Part shown: piece by piece, positions 43,483 through 53,453 of the stretch
Position numbering within the stretch: position 1 is the first letter of the stretch
Layout of the letters: each line of letters starts with the position of its first letter
Origin: Phycisphaerae bacterium RAS1
GTDB lineage: Bacteria; Planctomycetota; Phycisphaerae; UBA1845; Fen-1342
Direction of reading: 5' to 3'
DNA length: 64,000 bases
Assembly (NCBI GenBank): GCA_007859745.1
Contig: SMLU01000001.1
Location: forward strand, 2,294,001 to 2,358,000
Program-made: the position numbers and the translations under genes
Notes under the pieces: model-generated
Told to the model about the DNA's origin: nothing
What the model saw: only the letters and a program-made list of their open reading frames with translations
The model's database searches: none

Positions 43483-44144
43483 TCATGCGTTGGTCAGAAA
43501 GGCAAGTACGCGCTTCCGAGCGTCCAACAGCGATCGCTCGCAGTTGCCAGCAGACGGGTTGATCATGTGCGGTATACCGGGGGCTGCGGTCAAGTCCTGG
43601 TGAACGAACATATCGAATGAGTCATTGGCAGCTATGAGGCCGGTATAGCCAGAGAGCAGGGAGTCCCGCAATTCGTCGGCCAGTAGCGAGAGAAGACCTT
43701 CTGCTATCAGCCGATCGAACTGCGTGGTACGAAATCGCGTCGGAAACGGCGGATTTGACGTTGCCCGTTTGCATACAGCCAAATTGAAATCCAATTCATC
43801 GACAAACGCCTGCAACGGTCCAATATCGGCGGCAGGTACTTTCTCCAGCAAGGAAGGCCGCTCGGCGCATATCTTGAGCCGCTGTTGCTTATGTAGCTGC
43901 AGTCCTCCGGTTGGAACTTGCGCCCGCGTGGATGTAGATCATTGTAATGGTGAATCTCGGCGTGACAGTTGAAACAGACAGGGATCGCGTTTTCGATCTT
44001 ATCAGTCCCGCCTTTCGCTCGCTTCACTATGTGGTCAAGCTCCATCTTGACGCCGCATCGCGCCTGACAAACGCAGCAGCACCGCATGCCTTGTGCGAGC
44101 AACTTCGCAGCCTGTTTCCATTTGAAACCACCGCTACGTCCCAT
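43483..44144 (-). pseudogene. HNH endonuclease disrupted by a frameshift
   Basis: The N-terminal frame (44144 to about 43904) has a full HNH site: C24-V-C26, ELDHIV (H38), N52, CFNCHAEIHH (C57, C60, H61, H65). It continues GRKFQPED, then turns into an atypical sequence. The -1 alternative frame from the same point reads LQLHKQQRLKICAERPSLLE and on to a 122-residue helical C-terminus ending at 43483. Restoring one C in GAGGACTGCAG (near 43900-43904) joins the two. It is therefore a pseudogene, or a sequencing deletion of one base. GC is lower than in its neighbours. Confidence 0.7.
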
Positions 44145-44501
44145 CGAGAATCAACCTCGCGCCTACAGAATTGTCGAAGGCGGCGGGTGGGATGGCTGCG
44201 GCCGTTGGCAGCCATGCTGTCGCCGGTCCCGGTACGCTCTCACGCCACGACAAATACCGTGCTCGCCAGCAGCCGCGAGCATGCCACACTGAATCCCCAA
44301 CGGCTAATAGTCGGTGCCGCACTCACCGGTCACAGACCGGTGCCACAGACCACCGGTTGGAAACCGGTGCCACAGAAACGGAAAGCGGCCGACTCGGAGG
44401 TCGGCCGCTACGCGCGTCATTCGCTATTCGACATTCGAGATTGGGCACTCGCCGTGCAAACCGGAGGTGTGCACTCCCCGGCCGATGGCGGCCGGGCTAC
44501 A
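44145..44501. other. Repeat-filled gap between HNH pseudogene and groEL
   Basis: No gene. It contains tandem CACCGGT/ACCGGTGCCACAG units (44324-44376), a family E-like palindrome GCCGACTCGGAGGTCGGC followed by CGCTAC (44388-44411), ATTCGCT/ATTCGA units (44418-44440), and a 7-bp CCCGGCC stem-loop (44477-44496) immediately after the groEL stop. Confidence 0.7.
44324..44440. repeat. ACCGGTGCCACAG tandem, family E-like palindrome and ATTCGCT units
   Basis: ACCGGT-containing units alternate in orientation (CACCGGT, GACCGGTGCCACAG, ACCACCGGTTGG, AACCGGTGCCACAG) and can fold on each other. They are followed by the family E-like palindrome and ATTCGCT units also seen at 26552-26600. Confidence 0.75.
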
Positions 44502-46127
<1,626 letters not shown>

Positions 46128-46430
46128 CGGACTTCTCTCCTAAGCGGCGGGCGCGGCGGCCCGCGAGACGTAGTTGCCGGCGGCAGGCGCTGGCCGGCCG
46201 CGACTGTTGGTTTTGAGCACGGATCGAAGGGCCAGGCGGCCGGCGGAAGCGCGGATACGCACTGTGCCCGCATTGGAAGGTACAAGCTGCGTGCCGCGCG
46301 ACGGGCGTGCGGCGTTTTGTTGGTAAATTGTTGTTTATTGGAGACTTATACGCGGCGCGGCAGATCTCGGCACCGGGTCAGCCCGGGTGCTGCTGTCAAC
46401 TTGGCAGGCAGAGTGGGCAATGAACGGCTT

Positions 46431-46492
46431 GTAGCATCGGACCTCTGTGTCCGACGACGGTTTTGGCGTCGGACGCAGAGGTCCGACGCTAC
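46431..46492. repeat. Family E fold-back repeat, copy 2
   Basis: GTAGCATCGGACCTCTGTGT (arm 46431-46455) pairs with 46468-46492 (GTCGGACGCAGAGGTCCGAC then GCTAC) in 23 of 25 positions. Confidence 0.88.
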
Positions 46493-46553
46493 GGCGGTGT
46501 AGGGTCCGCTGTGCGGACCGTTTCGGCGATGGGCGCCACGCAGGCCGGGGGCG

Positions 46554-46583
46554 TCAACCCGCCGCTTGGCGCGGCGGGTTCGG
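46554..46583. repeat. Family A repeat, single arm (copy 4)
   Basis: TCAACCCGCCGCTTGGCGCG continues to GGTTCGG. Its downstream flank (GACAGGCATGCC) resembles the outer left flank of copy 1 in reverse complement. Confidence 0.85.
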
Positions 46584-46606
46584 ACAGGCATGCCGGCGGA
46601 AAACTT

Positions 46607-46930
46607 CTAGTAGCGCGACACGCGCGGGTCGATCTCGACCGACCAGGCGTCTATCCCGCCCATCATGCTCATCGCCTTGGCGAACCCCTGCTGTTGGAGC
46701 AGTGCCGCCCCGGCCAGGCTGCGCTTGCCGTGGTGGCAGAAGAGGACGATCTCGTCTTCCGGACTGAGCTGATTGAGCCGCTGCGACAATTGGCCCAGCG
46801 GGATGTGCGCGGCGCCCTCGATCCGGCAGAGCGCCAGCTCGTCGTGCTCGCGGACATCCAGCAGCACGAGCTTGTCGCCGCGCTTCAAACGGTCGGCCAC
46901 TTCGCGGGCGCGGACCTGCGGGACGATCAT
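46607..46930 (-). CDS. Single-domain rhodanese
   Basis: A 107-residue rhodanese domain. The active-site cysteine is C65 in IVLFCHHGKRS, and the domain opens with the usual VLLDVREHDELALCRIEGAAHIPLG. It can carry sulfur as a persulfide; the partner is unknown. Its ATGA start overlaps the stop codon of the radical SAM gene by 4 nt, so the two are coupled and may act together, for example in sulfur delivery, but that is inference. Confidence 0.92.
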   Translation of the reverse strand: MIVPQVRAREVADRLKRGDKLVLLDVREHDELALCRIEGAAHIPLGQLSQRLNQLSPEDEIVLFCHHGKRSLAGAALLQQQGFAKAMSMMGGIDAWSVEIDPRVSRY

Positions 46931-48408
46931 GCGCCGCTCACCGCCGCCGATCCGCGGGCCCGGTCGAGACCGACCTTCAGATGCATGCGGAACGAATCGA
47001 GCACCTTCGCAAAACGCGGCGAGTTGCGTGCCGGCGTGAAGCCGAAGCGCTCGGCGTCGCGCGGGGCCTGGATCTTGGCCATGCGTTTCCAGCCCTGGTT
47101 CATGCCGTGCACGAAGAGCGCGGTGGTCAGCGAGCGGGTGCGGAAGAACGTGCGGACGGCGCGCTTGATGACCCAGCTTTCCTTGGCCGCCGCGTGCCGC
47201 AGCTCGTAAATCGCTTCGTCCAGCTCGCGCGGGGACATGTTCTTGGGCTGGTAGACGGTCTCGGTGAACGTGTAGCGCTCCCAGTCGGCCGGGTAATTGG
47301 TCGCCAGCAGCCGGCCCTCCGCCTTGTAGCGGTCGAACATCTTCGTATCGGGCAGGGGCGTGAGGTTGGTGACTTGAATGATGTCCACGCCCAGCCGGAC
47401 GGCGGCCAGGGCGGTGTCGGCCACGGTTTCGGGCGTGTCCTGGTCGGCGCCGACGATGAAGCCGCCGAAGATGGCGATGCCCGCCTTGTGAAACGCGTTC
47501 ACGAGCTGCTGGTAGCGCGGCAGGTTGTTGCGGTTGACGCCCTTGTGGTATTCCTTGAGCGACTGGGCGTTGAACGTCTCGAAGCCGATCAGCATGCCGC
47601 GGCAGCCGGCGCGGTAAGCCAGCTTCAGCCCCTCCGGGTCATCGCCCATGTTGATCGTGGTCTGGCTGAACCAGAGCCGCTTCTTACCGTGCTTGATGAT
47701 CGCCCGCAGCAGCTCCTTAGCCCATTCGGCGTGCTTCGGACCGACGCCGAAGAAGTTGTCATCCACGACGAAGGCGAAACCCTTGGGGGTCTGGTTCCAT
47801 TCCGCGATCAGGGCGCCGATATCGCGGCGGCGGATCGGGGCGCCGTTGAATTTCGTGACCGAGCAGTATTCGCAGCCGACCGGGCAGCCGCGCGAGGTCT
47901 GAATCGCGGAGACGGTGTACTCGCCGTTGATCGGCCTCAGCGTTTGGTCGGCGATGCCGATGTGCGGTCGCTCGATGTCGGGAAAGCCGGCGGCCTTGTA
48001 CATCGGCTTGAGACTGCCCGAGGCGGCGTCTTCGATGATGCCGGGCCAGATATCGTCGCACTCGCCGATGGCGACGGAATCGACGTAATCGATGACCTCT
48101 TCCGGAACGGCCGAGGCGTGCGGACCGCCCATGATGACCGGGATGCCTTGCTTGCGGCAGTGGGCGGCGATCTGGTAGGCGCGCGTGGCGCCGCTGGAAT
48201 ACGAGGTAATGCCCACCAGGTCGTAGCGCCCGCGCGTCAGGTAAGGCTCGGTCGACTCGGCGCCGAAGCACTCGTCGATGATGTCGACCGTATGCGGCGC
48301 GGGGACCCGCTTGGCCAGCACCTGCAGGCCGAGCTGCGGAATGTAGCTGCCGACGGTGTGGTAGCCCTGGTTCCGGCGGGTGACCGGGTTGATGAGCACA
48401 ATTCGCAA
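46927..48408 (-). CDS. B12-binding-domain radical SAM protein
   Basis: A 493-residue protein. The N-terminal cobalamin-binding-like domain (about 1-135) includes YDLVGITSYSSG and VIMGGPHASAVPEEV. The radical SAM barrel has the cluster motif C175-PVG-C179-EY-C182 (CxxxCxxC). The C-terminus is an Arg-rich helical region of about 110 residues. The reaction is not identifiable; relatives act as methyltransferases or in lipid and hopanoid modification. The start is most likely TTG at 48408, since GGAG is 7 nt upstream; no in-frame ATG exists nearby. It is coupled to the rhodanese gene. Confidence 0.82.
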   Translation of the reverse strand: MRIVLINPVTRRNQGYHTVGSYIPQLGLQVLAKRVPAPHTVDIIDECFGAESTEPYLTRGRYDLVGITSYSSGATRAYQIAAHCRKQGIPVIMGGPHASAVPEEVIDYVDSVAIGECDDIWPGIIEDAASGSLKPMYKAAGFPDIERPHIGIADQTLRPINGEYTVSAIQTSRGCPVGCEYCSVTKFNGAPIRRRDIGALIAEWNQTPKGFAFVVDDNFFGVGPKHAEWAKELLRAIIKHGKKRLWFSQTTINMGDDPEGLKLAYRAGCRGMLIGFETFNAQSLKEYHKGVNRNNLPRYQQLVNAFHKAGIAIFGGFIVGADQDTPETVADTALAAVRLGVDIIQVTNLTPLPDTKMFDRYKAEGRLLATNYPADWERYTFTETVYQPKNMSPRELDEAIYELRHAAAKESWVIKRAVRTFFRTRSLTTALFVHGMNQGWKRMAKIQAPRDAERFGFTPARNSPRFAKVLDSFRMHLKVGLDRARGSAAVSGA

Positions 48409-48415
48409 GTCGCGT

Positions 48416-48419
48416 CTCC
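48416..48419 (-). promoter_or_regulatory. Shine-Dalgarno selecting a TTG start
   Basis: GGAG lies 7 nt upstream of TTG 48408, giving the radical SAM protein a start of MRIVLINPVTRR. An upstream TTG at 48444 would include the Shine-Dalgarno in the coding region. Confidence 0.55.
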
Positions 48420-48565
48420 GAAAAACGGATCGCTTTCGTCGCAATCATGATGCGCCGGCGCAAGACCGCGCGGCCGGCGCTGAGGCTGCCATTGCAGGCG
48501 GCGGGATTATAGCAGGTCGGGCGGCCGGGGGCGCTACCGGCGTTGACGTGGTTGAGGTGGGTGCC

Positions 48566-48637
48566 GGGCAAGTTTGACGGTTGGTGCGATGGGCGCCATG
48601 TCATGGCACCCATCGCACCAACCGTCAAGCTTGCCCA
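48566..48637. repeat. Long near-perfect hairpin upstream of murD
   Basis: GGGCAAGTTTGACGGTTGGT (arm 48566-48600) pairs with 48601-48637 at about 33 of 35 positions with almost no loop; the mismatches would be G-U pairs in RNA. The in-frame ATG at 48581 lies inside the hairpin and was rejected as the murD start. Confidence 0.88.
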
Positions 48638-48694
48638 ATACCATCCGGCCCCATCGGGTTGACGCCTCCAATCGCACCGGCGACATTGCCGCGC

Positions 48695-50098
48695 GTGCCA
48701 GCGTCTGCTCCTGCCGCCGACTCCTTCCGCAACCGCCGCGTCACGGTGATGGGACTGGGCCGATTCGGCGGCGGCGTGGGCGTGGCGCGCTGGCTGGTTG
48801 GCCAGGGGGCGAAGGTCACCATCAGCGACAAGGAGTCGCCTGAGTCGCTGGCCAAGTCGGTCGCACAGCTCGGCGATCTGGATGTCTCGCTGCATCTGGG
48901 CGGACACGCAGAGGCGGATTTCCGTCAGACCGATCTCGTCGTGGTCAATCCCGCCGTCCCCGATACGTCGCCATTTCTGGCCGCCGCGCGCGACGCCCGC
49001 GTGCCGGTGACCACCGAGATCAACCTGTTTGTACAGCGCTGCCGCGGCCGCACCGTGGGCGTCACCGGCAGCGTCGGCAAGAGCACGATCGCCGCCATGA
49101 CCGCACACGTGCTGGAGCGCGCCGCGGCCGCCCGGCGTGTCTGGCTGGGCGGCAATATCGGCCGCTCGCTGCTCGACGCGTTGCCCGAGATCGATGAGCG
49201 CGACGTGGTCGTGCTGGAGCTGTCGAGTTTTCAGCTTCAGCGCAGTCCGGCGGTCGGCTGGAGCCCGCACGTGGCGGTGATCAGCAACGTGACGCCCAAC
49301 CATCTCGACTGGCACGGCACATTCGCCGCCTACCTCGCGGCCAAACTCAACATCGTGCGCTTTCAGGACCCGGCCCGCGACGCGATCGTCATCGAGGACG
49401 CGCCCGAGCTGCGCCAGAACTTCGATCTGCTCTTCGGCGACGTGGCGGGCGTGTGGCGCTACGGCGTGGACGGCGCGGCGGCCCCGCAGGCCGTTCTGCA
49501 GAGCACATCCGCGGTGGACTGCGACGACCGCCGGCTGCGCTGGGACGGCGTCGAGTTGAGCGTCCCGGGCCGGCACAACCGGGTGAACGCGGCGGCGGCG
49601 CTGACGGCGGCGCACGTGCTTGGAGCGGATTCGCAGCAAGCGGTTGAAGCGATCAAGACGTTCGCCGCGCTGCCGCATCGTTTGCAGCGCGTCGCGACCG
49701 TGGCCGGCGTGACGTGGTTCGACGACTCGAAGAGCACCACGCCCGAAGCGGCGATCACGGCGATGAACGCCATCGACGGGCCGCTGCTCCTGATTCTCGG
49801 CGGATATGACAAAAAGAGCGACCTGACGCCGGTCGCACAGCTCGCCGCCCGCCGGGCGCGCTTCGCCGCCTGCATCGGCCAGACGGGTGAGGCGCTGGTG
49901 CAGGCCGTGCAAGCCGCGGGAGGCCAGGCCGAGTATTGCGGCGACTTGCCGCGGGCGGTCGTGGAGTGCCGGCGTCGCGCATGCCCGGGCGACGCCGTGC
50001 TGCTCTCTCCGGCGTGTGCCTCGTGGGGGCAGTTCGAGGATTACCGGGCGCGGGGGGAGCTGTTCGCGCGTCTGGCCAAGGGATCGGCGGTCGATTGA
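48695..50098 (+). CDS. murD: UDP-N-acetylmuramoylalanine--D-glutamate ligase
   Basis: A 467-residue Mur ligase that adds D-Glu to UDP-MurNAc-L-Ala in peptidoglycan synthesis. The N-terminal Rossmann-like domain begins RRVTVMGLGRFGGGVGVARW, the ATP loop is GVTGSVGKST (about residues 122-131), and VLELSSFQLQ, SNVTPNHLDWHGTFAAYLAA, FDDSKSTTPEA and LILGGYDKKSDL are the ligase motifs. The loop has SV where most MurD proteins have TN. A GTG at 48695 is the likely start; earlier codons lie in the hairpin at 48566-48637. No other mur genes are adjacent. Confidence 0.9.
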   Translation: MPASAPAADSFRNRRVTVMGLGRFGGGVGVARWLVGQGAKVTISDKESPESLAKSVAQLGDLDVSLHLGGHAEADFRQTDLVVVNPAVPDTSPFLAAARDARVPVTTEINLFVQRCRGRTVGVTGSVGKSTIAAMTAHVLERAAAARRVWLGGNIGRSLLDALPEIDERDVVVLELSSFQLQRSPAVGWSPHVAVISNVTPNHLDWHGTFAAYLAAKLNIVRFQDPARDAIVIEDAPELRQNFDLLFGDVAGVWRYGVDGAAAPQAVLQSTSAVDCDDRRLRWDGVELSVPGRHNRVNAAAALTAAHVLGADSQQAVEAIKTFAALPHRLQRVATVAGVTWFDDSKSTTPEAAITAMNAIDGPLLLILGGYDKKSDLTPVAQLAARRARFAACIGQTGEALVQAVQAAGGQAEYCGDLPRAVVECRRRACPGDAVLLSPACASWGQFEDYRARGELFARLAKGSAVD

Positions 50099-50368
50099 CG
50101 AACGCCGTCCGATCCGAGGTGCCCATCCACTGACTCTGACTCGGAACGGGCCAACGGCCGCGGCGCTGGAGCTTGGGAGACCGTCCGTTCTGCTGAAGGC
50201 CTTCGCACGCATTTCGGACACCCGACTCCAGGACATCCAGCGGTTCTTGATGCTTGATAGTGCGTGCCAATGCACCCACCACGGCGGAATCTCTGATCGA
50301 AACGGCCCCGAAGTTCATGCCTGCCATTTCCGGTTGTGCCCCGCCGGGCGGCGGCCCATGATATTCGC

Positions 50369-50980
50369 ATGCTTCGCCTCGTTCCCGTTCGGATCCTGAT
50401 CGTCGACGACGACGAGTCCGTCCGCCGCAGGCTCGTCGGCTGGCTGAGCGAGGCCGCGTATGACGTGGCCGCGTACGACCGCGTCGAGCCAGCGCAGCGC
50501 TACCTGCTGGAATGCGCCTGCCAGATCACGCTCTTGGACCTGCGCATGCCCGACTGCGACCCGCCGGCTGTGATCGCCGCGCTGCGCGGCGCCGCCCCGC
50601 GGACGCGCGTGATCGGCCTGGCGGCGTTTCCCGAGGCGCCGCAACTGATCGGGGCGGTCCGCGCCGGGATGCGCGACGTGCTGGAAAAACCGGTGCAGCA
50701 GGCTGCGCTCTTGGCGGCGATCGAGCGGCAACTGGCCGAGAGCGGCGTCAGCGTCCGCAGCGAGGAAGAGCTGAGCCGGCACGTGGGCCGCAGGCTGCGA
50801 GCGGCACGGGCGGCCGTCAGCCGCACGCAGGCGGAGGTGGCCGAAGCCTCCGGGCTGAGCGTGGCGGCGCTGTCGCAGGCGGAGCTGGGGAAGATCACGA
50901 TGACCACCTGGACGCTGGCGCGCGTGTGTGCGGCCCTGGATATCCCGCTCTCGCGCGTTTTCGAAAACGGCCAAACCTGA
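50369..50980 (+). CDS. Response regulator with XRE-type helix-turn-helix output (REC-XRE)
   Basis: A 203-residue protein. The receiver domain (about 1-122) has DDD at 13-15, phospho-acceptor D57 in LLDLRMP, and K107 in VLEKP; the conserved Thr/Ser switch position appears as Ala in GLAAF. After a helical linker, residues 137-197 form a Cro/C1-type DNA-binding domain (LRAARAAVSRTQAEVAEASG... SQAELGKITMTTWTLARVCA). Response regulators normally use OmpR, NarL or NtrC outputs, so this architecture is uncommon. No kinase gene is adjacent. The aroDE gene begins 1 nt after its stop. Confidence 0.82.
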   Translation: MLRLVPVRILIVDDDESVRRRLVGWLSEAAYDVAAYDRVEPAQRYLLECACQITLLDLRMPDCDPPAVIAALRGAAPRTRVIGLAAFPEAPQLIGAVRAGMRDVLEKPVQQAALLAAIERQLAESGVSVRSEEELSRHVGRRLRAARAAVSRTQAEVAEASGLSVAALSQAELGKITMTTWTLARVCAALDIPLSRVFENGQT

Positions 50981-50981
50981 C

Positions 50982-52532
50982 GTGCCCATCACCCGCCTCA
51001 TTGTTCCGCTGGTGCATGCCGATCCGCCGCTGGAGACTCAGGCCGCCGCGGCGCTGGCGGCCGGGGCCGACCTGGTCGAGCTGCGCGTCGATTGCATCGG
51101 CGACGCCGACGCGGTCGAACGCCTGCTGAGGCGCACGCCGGGCGGCCGGTTTGTGCTCACGATCCGCAGCTCGCCCGAGGGCGGGCTGTGGGACGGCGAT
51201 GATGCGGAGCGCGTGGCGTTGTTCGAGCGGCTGGGCTTGCTGCGGCCGGGACTGGTGGATGTCGAGCTGGCGACGTGGCTGCGCTCCAGCAATCTCCGCC
51301 AGAAGATCGAGTTGGTGGCCGGCGCCGGCGGCTCCTCGCGGGACGCGGCCCCCGCTGCGGGCGAGCTGAATCGCCCGCGGGACCTGCTGATTCTGTCACA
51401 TCACGACTTTCGGCAGACGCCCGCGGATCTCGACGCCTTGTTCGACCGCCTGCGGGCGGAGCGGTCGGACGTGATCAAGGCGGCGCTGCGCTGCGGCGAC
51501 GCGCGCGACGCCTGCCGAATCCTGCTCGCGCTGCGCCGCACCGCGGCCTGGCGCCCGACGATCGCGCTGGGCATGGGCGAGGCGGGGTTGCTGACGCGTG
51601 TGCTGGGGCCGAAATTTGGGGCTTTCGGCGTGTTTGCGGCGCTGGACGCGGGCGGCGAATCAGCGCCGGGGCAGCCGACCATCGATGAGCTGCGGCGGCT
51701 GCGCTGGGGAGCGATCGGGCCGCGGACGCGCGTGTACGGCGTCATCGGCTGGCCGGTCGGGCATTCGCGCAGCCCGGCGCTGCACAACGCCGCGATGGCC
51801 GCCGACGGAATCGACGGCGTGTACGTGCCGCTGCCGGTGCAGCCGAGCGAGGCGGCCTTCACGGCGTTCATGGATCTAGCGGCGTCGCATCCCGAGCTGG
51901 ATTTCACGGGCTTCAGCGTCACGATTCCGCACAAGGAGCACGCGCTGCGCTGGCTGCGCGCGCGCGGCGCGCCGCTCGGCGAATGGGCGGTCCGCTGCGG
52001 GGCGGCCAATACGCTGGCGCTGAAGGGCGGCCGCTGGACGGGCGACAACACGGACGCCCCCGCGGTTCTCGACGTACTGGATGTGGCCGCCGTTCTCGCG
52101 GGTCCGCAAACGCGGGCGCTGGTTCTGGGCGCCGGCGGCGTGGCGCGGGCAGTCGTTGCGGCGCTGGCGTCGCGCGGGGCGCGTTTGACGATCAGCAATC
52201 GCACGGCAGAGCGGGCCAGCGCGCTGGCGGCGGAGTTTGGCGCGGACGTTCTTGCATGGGATGGGCGCGCCGCCGCCAGCGCCGATCTGATCGTGAACTG
52301 CACCAGCGTCGGCATGCAGCCGGGAGTTGCAGAGTCGCCGCTTCCGGCCGGCTCAATTCGCGCCGCTCAGACCGTGTTTGACACGGTCTACGCGCCCCGC
52401 GAAACGCGCCTGCTGCGCGAAGCGGCGGCGACGGGTGCGAAGATCATCCGCGGCGACGCGCTCTTCCTCGCCCAGGCCCGGCGACAATACGAAATCTGGC
52501 ACGAGCGAACGGCGTCGTTCGGCGGTGCATGA
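50982..52532 (+). CDS. aroDE: Fused 3-dehydroquinate dehydratase / shikimate dehydrogenase
   Basis: A 516-residue bifunctional enzyme for steps three and four of the shikimate pathway. The AroD type I half (1-240) has LVELRVDCI, the catalytic pair H140/H141 in LSHHDF and Schiff-base K166 in VIKAAL. The AroE half (250-516) has VYGVIGWPVGHSRSPALHN, catalytic K318 in TIPHKE, D358 in GDNTDAP and NADP loop GAGGVARAVVAAL. The same fusion order is known from plants and Chlamydiae. The GTG start is 1 nt after the REC-XRE stop; a start inside that gene was rejected. Confidence 0.93.
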   Translation: MPITRLIVPLVHADPPLETQAAAALAAGADLVELRVDCIGDADAVERLLRRTPGGRFVLTIRSSPEGGLWDGDDAERVALFERLGLLRPGLVDVELATWLRSSNLRQKIELVAGAGGSSRDAAPAAGELNRPRDLLILSHHDFRQTPADLDALFDRLRAERSDVIKAALRCGDARDACRILLALRRTAAWRPTIALGMGEAGLLTRVLGPKFGAFGVFAALDAGGESAPGQPTIDELRRLRWGAIGPRTRVYGVIGWPVGHSRSPALHNAAMAADGIDGVYVPLPVQPSEAAFTAFMDLAASHPELDFTGFSVTIPHKEHALRWLRARGAPLGEWAVRCGAANTLALKGGRWTGDNTDAPAVLDVLDVAAVLAGPQTRALVLGAGGVARAVVAALASRGARLTISNRTAERASALAAEFGADVLAWDGRAAASADLIVNCTSVGMQPGVAESPLPAGSIRAAQTVFDTVYAPRETRLLREAAATGAKIIRGDALFLAQARRQYEIWHERTASFGGA

Positions 52533-52533
52533 T

Positions 52534-53430
52534 TCAGGGCGCAGCAACGACGTTCACATCAATGGTCTTCGTAACGAACACGTTCAAGTCGTTGACGGCA
52601 ACCAGCGTCAGTGTGACCGTTCCGGTCGTTTCCGGTGCGTAGATGATGAACCGCCCGTCGCCGGAGTAGCTTTCGTCCCGAACCAGAAATTCGCCGCTTC
52701 GGGGCGACTGCGCCCATTGCCGCCGCTTGCCAAGCGGCTTGCCCTCGAAGTCCGACAGTGAGATGGTGACGTGCCCATCGGCGCTCGGCAGCATCCCGCC
52801 TCGCTTGACGAGAAACCGCACCTGGCCAATGTCGCCCAGGCCGCGAATCTCCGGCTGAATGGGGACGTAGTTGAAGTTGCGCCGGTCAACGGACGCCGTG
52901 AGCGATGCTGGAAATCCAGCGCTTTCGATACGGGGCGTGTCGGAGAAGGCGCCGAGCGGCGCCGTCTCGCGGTCATTGCGGATTTCGTCCAGGATTTCGG
53001 TCATCCAACTGATTACCAGGGGGCGCGGCCCGTCGAACGCGATCACGAGGTTTCGCTCGCGTAGAATCACCGCGCCCTCGCTGCCGCTCGGGTTCTGCGC
53101 CCACCACACGCCATCCGCCGCCGGAACGTCCGCCGGCCGAGTCATGGTGCCGACGGATCGACTCTGAGCCTGAAAGTCGAACGACTCCCGGGCGGCGCTG
53201 AGCGTCGGGTGGACGCCAACGAGGATGTCTGGTGGGTCCAGACAGCGATCCCCGAGCTTCGTAAAGCAGTACTCCACGCCATGGTGACCAAGCGCCGTGC
53301 TCTTTGCGCTTCTGTTAAGCCGGGTGAGGAGGCGATCCTGGCGCAAACCTGTATAAAGATCGTCCCCCACGGCCGTGGCGGGGACAGAAGCAAGCAGGAC
53401 GCTCCACAAAGCCATGCGGGAAACGGACAT
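52534..53430 (-). CDS. Secreted hypothetical protein, beta-rich C-terminus
   Basis: A 298-residue protein with a signal peptide (MSVSRMALWSVLLASVPATA). The rest has no family I recognise. The C-terminal 100 residues look like an Ig-like beta-sandwich (DGHVTISLSDFEGKPLGKRR; FIIYAPETTGTVTLTLVAVN). AAGGAG lies 7 nt before the ATG at 53430, so the long upstream extension of this frame is rejected. It follows the calcium-repeat/transglutaminase-like gene by 23 nt on the same strand and probably shares its transcript. The gene is convergent with aroDE with a 1-nt gap. Confidence 0.7.
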   Translation of the reverse strand: MSVSRMALWSVLLASVPATAVGDDLYTGLRQDRLLTRLNRSAKSTALGHHGVEYCFTKLGDRCLDPPDILVGVHPTLSAARESFDFQAQSRSVGTMTRPADVPAADGVWWAQNPSGSEGAVILRERNLVIAFDGPRPLVISWMTEILDEIRNDRETAPLGAFSDTPRIESAGFPASLTASVDRRNFNYVPIQPEIRGLGDIGQVRFLVKRGGMLPSADGHVTISLSDFEGKPLGKRRQWAQSPRSGEFLVRDESYSGDGRFIIYAPETTGTVTLTLVAVNDLNVFVTKTIDVNVVAAP

Positions 53431-53453
53431 GCGGCGTCTCCTTGCGATCGCGG

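Larger units (their letters stand above)
46128..46606. other. groEL upstream region with repeats
   Basis: No gene. An AT-rich island at 46316-46354 is the likeliest location for the groEL promoter. It also holds a family E palindrome (46431-46492) and a single-arm family A copy (46554-46583). Confidence 0.65.

Noticed and set aside
44477-44496. Intrinsic terminator after groEL
   Set aside because: A 7-bp GC stem is present but no U-rich tract follows on the groEL strand, so it is listed only in the region note.
46128-46606. CIRCE operator upstream of groEL
   Set aside because: No TTAGCACTC-N9-GAGTGCTAA or close variant was found on either strand.
47759-50275. 838-codon minus-strand frame across murD and the radical SAM gene
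   Set aside because: It overlaps two well-supported genes in other frames and has low-complexity basic composition.
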